A stretch of 64,000 nt of DNA. Origin: Mastigamoeba balamuthi (taxonomy: Eukaryota; Evosea; Mastigamoebida; Mastigamoebidae). A program made the position numbers and the translations under genes. Shown one piece after another: positions 44,159 to 55,158 of this stretch. The first letter of the stretch is position 1. Every line of letters starts with the position of its first letter. The stretch spans positions 292,943 to 356,942 of the forward strand of contig CACRSC010000068.1 in assembly GCA_902651635.1 (NCBI GenBank), given 5' to 3'. The notes under the pieces are model-generated. The model searched no databases and was not told where the DNA came from. It saw only the letters and a program-made list of their open reading frames with translations.

Positions 44159-44557
44159 CCGCGCAAAACCGAACGAACAAGAGAAGACAAAAATAAATAT
44201 TAATGAAGTTGTACGCGGTGGAACCGGGCAGTGGAGAATCGAATGACATTTGTTTCTTTCGGTTCTATGAGAGGTCCCCCATTAATGCACTCACCCTCTC
44301 ACGAGCATTGATTGCTCAAAGAAACGAGCTTCCCTCGCCTCCTCTCCAAATAATTGCGCCAAGTTACAACAACATCAGATCCCCTCACTGATGTAAGAGT
44401 GCAGTTGCTCAAAACGGGAGAAGACCGAGAGTTTGGAGCCGGTCGTGAGCGATTCGGGTGAGTGGGGCACTCATGAATCCAACAGCAGCAAAGCCCTCCG
44501 CCCCGCCGTTCCGGTCGCCTTGGTCCAAAAACACTGAGAGAGATATTCGGGTCCTTT
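44159..44557. promoter_or_regulatory. Divergent intergenic region
   Basis: Start codons of two outward-facing genes lie 400 bp apart, so both promoters must be here. It is AT-richer than the flanking coding sequence, with AAAATAAATATTAATGAA near 44190. No specific element can be assigned. Confidence 0.45.
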
Positions 44558-47500
44558 ATGTCCATCGACCGATTCCGATCATTCAGTGGTCTATATTGGG
44601 CGCACAGCCCTGCGCGCACCCGCCAGCAACCCCCTGCCGCCGCTTTCGACGGTTCTCTCTCGCCAGGCGACCCGTCCCCTCCGATGGACGGGCGTGGATT
44701 CGATACCAGTTTGCCCGGAGCCCTCGACTCGCAGTCGTCGATCGGGCTCTCCGCGGTCACCGTCAGTATCGTCGCCTCTGACGGCACCCCGACGCGCCAC
44801 TCCAAGGCCAGCCTCGACGTCGCCTGCTCCGCCTCGCCGCCGCCCAACCCGACGCTCGTCGTCTGCGCCAGCGTCGCCCAGTCCCCGCGCCGCGTTACGA
44901 CCATGTCCCTCAGGCCCGGCGCCCAGGGCGTGATGACGTCATCCATGTCGCTGGCGCCCGGGGGGCTGGGCGTGGCGACCCCGGCGCTGCGCACTCCCAG
45001 CAGGATCGACGCGGACGACCCGCGGATGCAGAGGCTGGCCGGGCACTTGGGCTCCGCGGCCTCGGGGGAGGCGGCGCCCAGGCCGCTGGGGGCCTCGGGG
45101 TCGGGGACCGCGGCCTACGGCTCGAGCATGCGCCTGATCGCAGAGCGGGTGTTCAGCAGCATGGCCAACCTCAACGCCTCGAGGGCCAGCGCCAAGGTGT
45201 GCCCCGAGGGCGTCGGGAAGGACGGCAGGCCCACCGCCGCGGGGTCGCCCGACGCCCTCGCCGACGCCGCCTTCGTGGCGCCGACGCTGCGCTCCGCCCT
45301 GCGGCGAGCGTACGTCAAGACCGCCCTGATCCCCGCCGTCGTCGTCGTCATCTCGTTCATCGTGTGCATTGTCATTGTCGAGTGTACGTGTCTGGCCTCC
45401 CGCTCCCGCTTTCAGGCAGCCAAAGAGGCCTCGGGTTTCGGTTCTCTGAATGTGCGAGGGCCACTTCGCGTGAGTCACGATACGCGAACGGGCATGGTAC
45501 TGCCCTGTTGGTGTGCATGGCATCCGGATTCCTAAACGAGATTAGGTTGTAGTCCGGGTCTCACGGGTTTGCCTCTTCTCGCAGCGACATCCGTGGCCGT
45601 GATTACCGACGGGATGGAGAAGCAGGCACGCGACGCCATACGGAGCGTTGTGTCGAGCTCTGGAGTACAGCTGTTCTCCGTCTATGACCAGGCCGAGTTC
45701 GCGGTGACCGCTGCGTCGCGGGTGCTCCTCCAAGCCCTGCGGACCCCGCGGACGCCCACGGCCGCTGAGCTCGCGACGACGGGCTGGGCAAACTACTCTG
45801 ACTGGCGCCCAGTGTGGGACGTCCGCAACGACACGGGGTCCAACTCGCACGCGTGCTTCGCCACCCCCAACCTGACGCAGCAGCTCGTCGTCGACGTCAT
45901 GTGGCGAACAGGCGGCCTCGACCCGCTCTGGGCGTCGATTATTGGTAGAAACCCGGACTTCCGGATGATGTACTTCACGTGCGCCGGGACATTCGCCCCT
46001 TCGCACTCTCTGACCAGCCCGCGTACGCGCTCAGGTCGAGTCTGGCCCTCGGTGCGTTCCAGAGGACCTTCCCTTTCCTGCCGGACGAGTGCGAGGGTTA
46101 CGACGAATGGGAGGACGCCAGCTGGTACTCTGCCGCAGACGAGGCACACAACCCGCAGGGCACCATTGTATGGACCGAGCCTTACGAGGACCCCTACATC
46201 CACCAGTGGATGACCAGCTGGTACTCTCCCCTCCTTGAGAACTGTCGTGAAGCGTTGAGGATAATTCTCTCAACTGCTCAGCTGATTCTGTCCTCTCGCA
46301 GCCTTTTCCCGATCTACGTCAACAGAACTCTCCTGGGCGTGTTTGGCATCGACATGCTGACAACGGACCTGGTTGCCGGGGTGACTGCACTTGAGCTGCC
46401 CGCAGACGGCTACGCGATCGTGATCACCAAGGAGGGCAGCGTGCAGGCGGTCTCGGAGAACAGCCCCGTATACTGGAAGGCCAAACTCAACTCCGAAAAC
46501 TCGTCCGCCGACGGGCTCGTCGACAGAGCGCTGATCGCCGAGTCCTCCAACATCGAGGGGGTGTTCACCGCCAGATGGAACGGCGCAGACATCGACGCCT
46601 CGTGGGCGAAAATCGGCCGGACGGGAACCATCTTCATCGTGGCGATCGAGAGGCAGCGGGTCCTGTCGGTTATCCACCGCGTCTCTCTGCAGCAGGCGAT
46701 AGTGACCGCCGTTGCCGCGGTCATCGTCGCCGTAGCGCTGGCCGTGGGGGTCGTTCTGTCTGTCGCGCAGTTGCAGCGGATTCGCGACTTCATTGGGCAG
46801 CCGCTATGCACAGTCCAGGGGACTTTAATGCAGTTCGGCAACGGGACATTCGCGGTCAGCATGCCGCCGATGCCGCTGCAGGAGCTGCAGGACACTTCCA
46901 ACTCGGTGCAGCACGCCGGGGGGCTGCTGGACAAGGCCTTCAGGGAGCTCGAGGCGCTGCAGGAGGCCATGGGGGTGTTCGTCCCCAAGCCCTTCCTCGA
47001 CCTCCTAGGCATCAATGAGATCACCTCCATGAAGCTCAATCAATGCTGCACATGGTACGCGTCTGAGCCACTCATCGTGCGACTGAGCGATTGCTCCATA
47101 GGGCCAGAATGACGGTCCTCTTCATCGACATTCGAAACTTCAGCGGGGTGAGACTTCGTCATTATTCGCCACTTCATTCTGACTTGTCCGCGTTGCATTC
47201 CAGTTGATCGAGCCCCTGACGCTGCAGCGCATGTTCCAGTTCCTGAACAGGTACCTGTCGTTCGTCGTTCCCATAATCGAGAAGCACCGCGGGTTCGTTG
47301 ACAAGGTGCGCTCACGAAATGCGTTAATTGAGTTGTGAATCAGTTCGAATTCATGCGGTTTTCGCAGTACATTGCGGACGCCATCATGGCCCTGTTCCCC
47401 ATCGACCCCTGCGACGCAGTGCAGGCCGCCACGGAGATGTTCGCCGCGATCGAGCGCCTCAACGCGACGCGCGACGCGGACCTGCCGCCCGTGAGCGTCG

Positions 47501-48027
47501 GCGTCGGGATGGCGACGGGCAAGGTCGTCCTGGGGACCATGGGCGTCAAGTCCCGCATGGAGGTCAGCGTCATCGGCGACATCGTCAACGTGGCCAGCAG
47601 GCTCGTGTCGCTGACGCGCACGTTCGACGCCACGTGCCTCGTGACCGCCGAGGTCGCCCTCGCGTGGTCGGGGCGCAGGGACCAGAACACGGTGAGCCAG
47701 AGCACGGGCGAGGACTACGTCAACGCGCCGTTCGTCCGGAACGTGGGGGAGATCAACGTCAAGGGCAAGGCGGTGCCCATCTCGGTGTGGGAGCTCATCC
47801 CGCAGAACTGCGAGCAGTTCGACGCCAAGATGCGCAACTCGGGGGGCATCGCGGGGGCCATCAAGAACTTCAGGAACGGGCACTTTGAGCAGTGCCTCGC
47901 GACGCTTGCGGAGCTCGACAGCACGGACCCCGTCGTCCGCCTGTACCAGTCCGAGTGCTCCAAGCTCAGGCACGCGGGCAGCGGAAAGAAGACAGGCGCC
48001 TACACAATTGTTATGGAATCGAAATAG
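44558..48027 (+). CDS. Receptor-type class III nucleotide cyclase, second subfamily, copy C
   Basis: Seven exons (44558-45383, 45585-45978, 46035-46220, 46302-47054, 47102-47147, 47204-47305, 47368-48027) give 988 residues. The order is a long low-complexity cytoplasmic N-terminus (about 250 residues), membrane segment 1 (ALIPAVVVVISFIVCIVIVE), an extracellular sensor of Cache-like size and spacing, membrane segment 2 (AIVTAVAAVIVAVALAVGVV), a linker and the catalytic domain. Catalytic residues are D729 (VLFIDIRNFSG), K769 and D773 (DKYIADAIMALF), S836, N843 and R847 (SVIGDIVNVASRL), all usable. Lys/Ser at the base-contact sites favours adenylyl cyclase but is not decisive. The tail adds about 100 residues. 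The start could instead be the ATG at 44684. It is convergent with its relative at 48417-51593. Confidence 0.9.
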
Positions 48028-48416
48028 ACCGAGCGTGTGTTGGTTTTAGCGGTACCTGTCAGCCTTGTTTCTGGGAGCTCTTTGCCTTAGTGTGATGCGA
48101 CCCTCTCATCAGATATTTCTGGGGTGTGATTCAATTGATTATCTTCTCCCTCTCGTCTCCCCCAAAATACAAAATGGGCGAGATTGTGATATGTGGTGGG
48201 CACTGGTTCGCAAGTGAATCAACCTGGCATCGTGGAGCCCCCGCTGATGCCGAGGCGCGTCTCTTGTTCTTAGGTTAGATTTGTTTCGTATGGCTGTGTG
48301 TTCTTCATCTAAGCGATGTTCGAGATGCGTTGAGCCAAAAAGCGTTGTTCGGACTTCGTAATTGCATGCAAGTCAACACGTCATAACTCGCCGCCGTGAT
48401 AGCACAGCGGCTTGTC
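48028..48416. other. Convergent 3' flanks of two cyclases
   Basis: This is the region between two stop codons on opposite strands. It carries both 3' UTRs and any termination signals. No further gene was seen. Confidence 0.45.
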
Positions 48417-51400
48417 CTATTTCGTCTTGTCCGAGATGATGACGAAGCTCGACTGCTCCGCGAGGCTGAGCGTCGAGTCTTTGCGCTTCTTGCACTCGCC
48501 CTGGTAGAGCCCCACGACCGAGTCGGGCGCCCCGAGCCCCGCGAGCTCCTGCTCGCACTTGCTGAACGACCCGCGCCGGAACTGCCCGACGGCCCTGGCG
48601 ACTGCCGCCGCGTTGGCCTGCTTGGCCTCGTACGCCGGGTGCTCGCCGGGCACCAGCTCCCAGACGTTGACGGGCTCGGGCCTGCCCTTGACCTCCACGT
48701 CCCCCACGTCGCGCACAAACGGCGACCGCGCGCCCTGCTCGAACGGGCTCTCGACCCGCCGCTGCTCCTGGCGCCGCAGCCACGCGGCAGCCACGTCGCC
48801 AGAGACGAGGCCCAGCACGTCGAACTTGCGGGTCAGCGCCTCGATGCGGCCCGCGACCGTCACGACGTCGCCGATGACGCTCACCTGGATGCGGTTCTGC
48901 GCGCCGATGGTCCCGAGGACGACGGGGCCCGTGTCGACGCCGACGCCGATGCGCACAAAGGGCATCTCGGCCGTGTGCTCCGCGTTGTAGCGGTCGACAG
49001 CCTGGCAGACGTTGAGCGCGCTGTCCACCGCGTCCGCGGGGCCCATCGGGAACAGCGCGATGATGGCGTCGCCCACGTACTGGAGCAGACGACGACGTGA
49101 GAACCGGTAGGGCTGCAGAGAAAACCGTGGGGCTGCCCACCTTCTCGACGAATCCGCGGCACTTCTCGATCTCGGGCACGACGTACGACAGGTACATGTT
49201 GAGGAACTCGAACAGGCACGACAGCGGCAGCGGCTCCACGATCTTCAACCCCCGAACCCGTTGAGACCCGCCCGAGAACCGCAGAGGGGAAAAAAACCGC
49301 GTGAAACTCGCTGAAAAGAGGGCTCACCGAGACGAAACTGCGGATGTCGATGACAAGGACGGTCATGCGCTCCCAGGTGCGGCACTGGTTGAGGGCCAGG
49401 GCGGTAGTTTCAGAGATGCCGAGGAGCTCCATGAAGGGCTTGGGCACGAAGACGCCCATGGCGCGCTGCATGCAGAGCAACTGCCGGAACGACTTGTCCA
49501 GCATGCCGCCGATCCTCCGCACGATGTCCGCCGTCTCCTGCAGCTCCTGCAGCGGCATCGCAGCGAGTTTCACCGTGAACGCCCCGTCCCCCAGCTTCGC
49601 CAGCGAGTCCTGTATCGACTCCAGCGGCCTCACGATGCTGAACGCGCGCGGCGAGCCCGTGAGACGCGGTGGCTGCGCGACAAACCCGGCGGACCTGTTT
49701 TTGAGGCGCACAAACTGCAGGCGGGCCAGCAGCCCGGCGACGGCGAGGGCGGCGACGACGACGGCGCCGGTCAGCACGACGGCGATGGCCTGGATGCTCG
49801 TGGCCTTGTCGACGGCCGAGAGCAGGTTGTCCCTGTCGACCATCACGACGACGATCAGGCCGCTCGAGCGCAGGCGCGCCCACGACACCATCGTCGTCGT
49901 GCCACGCATCTCCAGCGAGAACGTGCCGTTTTCGTGCGGTTCCGCGAAGCGCGAGCCGTCGAGGAGGCCCGGGCCGAAGACGCTCCCAAGGCTCAGGAGC
50001 AGCGAGGCCCAGGGGTCCGGCGTGTCGCGAGAGCAGGAGAGCAGCGAGCCCGTGCGCGATATCAGCAGCGCGTAGCCGTCCAGCGAGGCCTCGAAGTCGC
50101 CCACAACCGCCGAGAGGCTGGGCGCGATGAACTGAAGCCCGACGACCCCGGCCATGGCCTCGCCGTCGAAGAGAGGGTACACGCTGTGCGGGGTTCTCAG
50201 TTAACATGATACGAAATCGACACATTCGACGTCTCGCGCGCAAATTCGCAATAATCAGTTGATTCGAGGTGCTGGCAACGCACCACGTGGCCACCCAGCC
50301 GTTGTACGCGGGGTCGTTGTGCGGCTCGGTCCAGACGAACCCCCCGTGTGTGTCGTTGGCCGACGCCGCCGCGTACGCCGCGGTGCTCTCCCAGCTCTCC
50401 GCGTGGCGGCATTGGTCCGCCCTGTACGGCATCGTCCTCACCACACTCCCCAGCTCCGCACTCGACCTGGCCGAGGACCGCGTGAGAAAAGGGAGCATAA
50501 CCGAGGGGAGAACCGTCGGCGGAGCGGAGACGGGCTGCGGCAGCGCGCTCACCAGAAGGAGATGCTGAAGTAGTTGGTGTTGACAAACGTCACCGCCTCC
50601 CAGAAGACGTCGACGGCAGCGGTTCTCCACAGGACGTCCCTGGCGGCCGCGCTCTCGGACGCGTTTGCCCCGGCGATGCAGGCGCTGGAGCTCGAGCCCG
50701 TGCCGCTGAGCGTGCCGAAGACGGGCGGCCAGTCGGCGTAGCTCGCCCAGCCGTAGCGAGAGAGCTCCGAGGGCGTGGGCGTCCGTGAGGTCCGCAGCGC
50801 GTCGAGCAGCACGTCGGCGGCGGTCCCCAGCGTGCTCTCGGCGTTGCGGAACATCCTGTCGATGGAGGCGGCCGTCGTGGAGCCGAGGATGTTGAGGGTG
50901 CCGTGGGCCTGCTCCTTCATCTGGCCATTGACCGTGGACAGCGACAAAACTGGATCGGATGCACGTGTGAGATACAGCAGTGCAATATCTTAACGTCATC
51001 CCGGAAATGCCTGCGTTGCGTCATCAGTGTCAGAAGTTCCCCAGCGCACCCTCTAGTGCGCATATGCACGCGAAGAACGCGAGCGTGATGACGATGAACG
51101 GAGCCACCGTGGCCCTCATGTACCCCTTCCTCAGCGCCTCGCCGACGGTGGGCGGGCCCTTGCGGTTGATGATCGCTGCCATCATGGCGTCGCCGGCGCT
51201 GGTCTGCTTCGCCGCCGTGTCCTCGTTGATCGCGGAGCCCAGCACGCGGGCTGCCAGCAGCCGCAGCTTGTTGGGGTCCCCCATCACCCCGTGCTTCCCG
51301 CTCTCCATCATACCCACGGGAGCCGGTGACCCGAAGGTGCCCGGCTCTGCCGCGGACCCACGCCCGCTGGCAGCGGCAGCTTCGAGGTAGTCGTTGAGCC

Positions 51401-51593
51401 TGTGGTTGTGGTCTGTCAGCCTGGATGCCGAGAATTCTCAGTCGGTGCCAGAGGGCACACACCTCTCTATTCGCGAGTCGCGGTGATCCAGAGAGGCCCC
51501 ACTGCCAAAGCGCGAGGCGGCGCGTCGCAGCACCCCTGGCGCAGAGAAGGTGGGCTGCGGGACCACGAGGCGAACAGGCGCGGCGGGCTGCAT
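48417..51593 (-). CDS. Receptor-type class III nucleotide cyclase, second subfamily, copy D
   Basis: Seven exons (51593-51463, 51420-51050, 50949-50553, 50466-50284, 50183-49328, 49242-49141, 49079-48417) give 900 residues. Domain order is as in the gene at 44558-48027, with a shorter N-terminus. Several introns sit at equivalent places, and the exon before the KYxxD motif is 102 nt in both. Metal ligands D640 (VLVIDIRSF) and D684, and base-contacting K680, are present (EKYVGDAIIALF). The usual Asn of the VNxAxR motif is Thr754 (GDVVTVAGRI), while Arg758 is kept. That Asn stabilises the transition state in this family, so activity may be low, altered or absent. The first exon and the 42-nt intron after it are the least certain parts. 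Confidence 0.88.
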
Positions 51594-51661
51594 TGTGTCA
51601 ATCTATTAATACCGTCCGAGGCAGATTCAAAAAGGAACCCACAGTTTTCAGCGGCAAAAGA

Positions 51662-51734
51662 TGGTGCTTCCAGGGATCGAACCTGGGACCTTCGCGTTAT
51701 CAGCACGACGCGCTACCGACTACGCTAAAGCACC
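51662..51734 (-). tRNA. tRNA-Ile (GAT anticodon), copy 2
   Basis: Identical in sequence to the copy at 38373-38445: same acceptor stem, GAU anticodon loop CTGATAA and T arm. It lies 68 bp upstream of a cyclase start on the same strand. Confidence 0.92.
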
Positions 51735-52457
51735 AATTCACATTGAAATGATCTTGACCGCGATCAGCGGGGTTTTCGCCGTCTCGGAGACCCCAAACCC
51801 GCGACCTTCTGCTGCTCCTGACAACGAGGTCAAGGAGGTCGCGCGCTTGTAAAGGCGTTAGAAGGTATGCCTGGATGTGCGGGAGGCGGGGGAACGCGTT
51901 GGCGGTGTGGACATGGCGCTCCCCAATGATCCGTGAGTGTAGAAGCGGGGACAGCTCAACACACACGCTCGCACTGTTGGCTGTGTACGGCCGTCCTGTC
52001 GGCTACCCCGAGTCGAGCCCAGGTATGGCGCCTGCGCCAAAACGTTGTGCCTGGAAGACGGCCGCGCTTTCCGGGGTACGGGTAGCCGCAAGAGGAGAAG
52101 ATATCCTGTGCTGACGAAGATGACCACACCACACAGGAAGAGGGGAAAAAGATCATAGGACACCACCTCACATTCCTACGGTTTTCTCACATGAGCTGGG
52201 GCCCGGCTCCCATCCCACACCACGTCTGGCAACCCTCGGGGGCGGCGCTACGAGCGCGCGGGACCCGCGCGGGCTGTGGAGCGCCGTGAGGTCCTCTGCG
52301 CCGATTTGCTGACCGTTGGCCTCGGACGTAGCATTCTTTCGGTTTTCTCACGAGCGTCACTACAAATAGCGCAATCTTCGTCAGGGGTTCCTCTCATTTC
52401 GTTGAAGGCCACTCCAAGCGAAAGCAGCGCCCCCCTCGCCCCCCCTCACTCACCGCC
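51735..52457. other. Intergenic region upstream of the phosphate transporter
   Basis: About 720 bp with the transporter promoter and 5' UTR. Short open frames here lack similarity or splice support. No repeat or structured RNA was seen. Confidence 0.4.
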
Positions 52458-54446
52458 ATGGAGCCACTCTCGCTCGACGACACTGCGGTGGCCCGCGACC
52501 GCCTGCGGCAGGCGCAGCTGCAGCAGTTTGCGCACGAGATGCAGGTGACCTCGGAGCAGCAGCAGCCCGCAGAGCTCGCCGTCGACGCCGGCGTCGTGCA
52601 CGTCGCGCAGCCCGTGCCGGGCCCCGCCGAGATCGAGCTCGACAACCTCGACCCCGCCGAGCGCGAGCGCAGGCGCGTGCTCCGCGAGCTCGACGAGCGC
52701 CCGTTCGGGTGGTTCCACATCAAGACGGTCCTCGTCAGCGGCATCGGCTTCTTCACCGTGCGCTGCCTTGCCCGCTACGCCCCTGCAGAGACGCCCCCCA
52801 GGAGGCTCACCCCCGCTCCCCCTCTGCAGGATGCGTACGACCTGTTCATCATCAACATCGTGGTGCCGATGATCGGCTACGCCTACTGGTCCAAGTCGCA
52901 GGGGTACGATAACAAGGTCCCCGCCAACGACGCCATCTTCATGAAGGTACCCTCCCCCTCCTCTCCTCCCTCCAGCGGCTGGGGTCTCACGGCCCGGGCT
53001 CTGCAGGGAGGTGCCACGATCGGGACGTTCCTCGGGCAGCTGCTGTTCGGGTTCCTGGGCGACACGCTGGGCCGCAAGAAGATCTACGGCGTCGAGCTGC
53101 TGATCATGATCGTGTCGACCATCTGCACGGCCATGGCCTGCGACACGGCCGGCGGCGTGCGCATCACCGTCATGCTGACGCTGTGGCGGTTCGCGCTGGG
53201 CGTCGGCATCGGCGGCGACTACCCGCTCTCGGCGGTGCTGACGAGCGAGTACTCGTCCAAGACGCGCCGCGGCATGATGATCGCGCTGGTCTTCTCGATG
53301 CAGGGCATCGGGATCCTCTTCGGCGCCATCGTCTCGCTGGTGCTGCTGGCCATCTTCAAGTCGCAGGTCGAGCACAACCAGCTCAAGATCGACCACGTCT
53401 GGCGCCTCTGCCTGATCATCGGCGTGCTGCCCGCGGCCTGCGCCCTCTACTTCCGCACGCGCGTCCCCGAGTCCCCGCGCTACACGATGGAGGTCGAGGG
53501 CGACCTCCGCGGCGCCGTCGACGCCGTCGACCAGATCACCGAGGCCAAGGCCGAGAACGGCAGCTCGCCCGCGATGGGCCCCGCCAAGCCCGCTGCCGCG
53601 CCCAAGGCGCCCGCCAAGCACCCCAAGCTCACGTGGGCCGAGTTCCGCGGGTACTTTGGGCAGTGGAGGAACCTCAAGGTGCTGCTGGGCGCCAGCCTCT
53701 CGTGGTTCCTGCTCGACATCGCGTGGTACGGCCTGGGCCTCAACCAGAGCATCGTCATCGACGCCATCGGCTTCGGCACGCACAACCAGCCGCCGTTCAA
53801 GACGCTCTTCAACATGGCCTCGGGCAACGCGCTGGTCGCCATCATGGGCACCGTGCCCGGCTACTTCATCACCGTCGCCCTCGTCGAGAAGATGGGCCGC
53901 AAGCCCATCCAGCTGATGGGGTTCCTCGTGCTGACGGTCGTCTTCGTGGTGCTCTGCGCCGCCTACTGGCCGCTCAAGCGCGACTACCAGTGGCTGTTCG
54001 CCATCATCTACTGCTTCGGCCAGCTCTTCTTCAACTTCGGCCCCAACACGACGACGTTCATCATCCCGGGCGAGGTCTTCCCCACGCGCATGCGGTCGAC
54101 GGCCCACGGCATCTGCGCGGCCTCGGGCAAGCTCGGCGCCATCATCGCGGCCTACGGGTTCCAGCCCATCGTCGACCACTTCGACCGCAAGCCGCACGAG
54201 AAGGGCAACGGCGTCCGCATCATCCTGGGCATCTTCGCTGTCGTCATGTTCCTGGGCACGCTGGCCACGCTGATGGTGCCCGAGACCAAGGGCAGGTCCC
54301 TCGAGGAGATCTCCGGCACCGGCACCTCGGAGAAGGCCAAGGTCAGCCCCGCCACCAGCCCCGCGGTATCGCCTGCGGTCTCGCCCTCGGTCTCCCCGCA
54401 GGTCAGCCCGCGCCTGCAGGCCACCCTGCTCACCCACCGCCAGTAA
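52458..54446 (+). CDS. PHO84-type inorganic phosphate transporter (MFS)
   Basis: Three exons (52458-52757, 52830-52946, 53007-54446) give 618 residues. About 80 polar N-terminal residues precede 12 predicted membrane helices. Family marks are DAYDLFIINIVVPMIGYAYW in helix 1, GDTLGRKKIYGVELL in the loop after helix 2, RFALGVGIGGDYPLS in helix 4, a long cytoplasmic central loop, WYGLGLNQSIV in helix 7 and PGEVFPTRMRSTAHG near helix 10. These fit the fungal and plant phosphate:H+ symporters, importing phosphate across the plasma membrane. Compared with yeast Pho84 the length is similar. The C-terminus adds a Ser/Pro repeat (SPAVSPSVSPQVSP) that could be phosphorylated. Introns begin GTGCGC and GTACCC. 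Confidence 0.93.
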   Translation: MEPLSLDDTAVARDRLRQAQLQQFAHEMQVTSEQQQPAELAVDAGVVHVAQPVPGPAEIELDNLDPAERERRRVLRELDERPFGWFHIKTVLVSGIGFFTVRCLARYAPAETPPRRLTPAPPLQDAYDLFIINIVVPMIGYAYWSKSQGYDNKVPANDAIFMKVPSPSSPPSSGWGLTARALQGGATIGTFLGQLLFGFLGDTLGRKKIYGVELLIMIVSTICTAMACDTAGGVRITVMLTLWRFALGVGIGGDYPLSAVLTSEYSSKTRRGMMIALVFSMQGIGILFGAIVSLVLLAIFKSQVEHNQLKIDHVWRLCLIIGVLPAACALYFRTRVPESPRYTMEVEGDLRGAVDAVDQITEAKAENGSSPAMGPAKPAAAPKAPAKHPKLTWAEFRGYFGQWRNLKVLLGASLSWFLLDIAWYGLGLNQSIVIDAIGFGTHNQPPFKTLFNMASGNALVAIMGTVPGYFITVALVEKMGRKPIQLMGFLVLTVVFVVLCAAYWPLKRDYQWLFAIIYCFGQLFFNFGPNTTTFIIPGEVFPTRMRSTAHGICAASGKLGAIIAAYGFQPIVDHFDRKPHEKGNGVRIILGIFAVVMFLGTLATLMVPETKGRSLEEISGTGTSEKAKVSPATSPAVSPAVSPSVSPQVSPRLQATLLTHRQ

Positions 54447-55158
54447 GCGCAAACGCCGGCAGCGCCTCGCGGTCTATACACACACGCACACGCTATAACA
54501 ACGCATTTTTCTCGAAAACAAGCCTGAACGGGAGAAATATGTCGCAGCCATGTCATGTTCATGTGTTCAGCAGCGACATCACAGCAACACCCCATCCAAG
54601 AGATAGGGTTTGGGTTTGAAGGAGTGTCATTTCTCGGGGATCAGGGGAGCCATCCCAAGCGCGGATATAAGCGCTGCAGTGTGCTCTCCCCCAAGGGACA
54701 CAGCTGGACACGAGGGGGCACAGGACCCCAATGGACTGCAGAGAAAGATGGAAAAACGTAGCAGCGCTGCGGAAGTACGGCAGAAGCGCCAATGCAGTTG
54801 TTGCAGTTGAGGGGCATGAGCGAAGCGGTCGTGGTATTGAGGATAAACAAGGCGTGCATGTTTGTATAAGCCAGGGAGAGGAGTGTAAAGCGAGCAGTGA
54901 GGAAAGCACCGGTCCCCCCAGGCGCTGACAGCACCCCATCCGCTCCCACGTGCACGTCGCACATCCCCCCGACTCGCGCGATCAGCCGTTGCTCCGTGCA
55001 AATCACTAATTTCTGTGGTGTCTTCCTTAAGAAAAAAAGCAAAGAGAAAAGCCCGTCAGAGCAGCAGAGGCAGCAGCAGCACAGCATCCACTCGCTCGCT
55101 CGCCCGCCTGCTCCCCCGACACACGTCTGCCACACCCTCTCCTCCCTCTAGCCCCCTC
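54447..55158. other. Convergent intergenic region
   Basis: This holds the 3' flanks of the transporter and the Rab gene. Overlapping open frames on both strands (54555-55135) show no similarity to known proteins and no coding bias. A CAG/CAC-rich patch lies at about 55055-55090. Confidence 0.4.

Noticed and set aside
52446-54452. A 668-residue antisense frame across the phosphate transporter
   Set aside because: His/Asp/Arg-rich artefact of codon bias; the sense frame is a complete MFS transporter.
54555-55151. Overlapping small genes between the transporter and Rab
   Set aside because: Several short frames on both strands with no conserved domain, no splice support and a base composition like other intergenic DNA.
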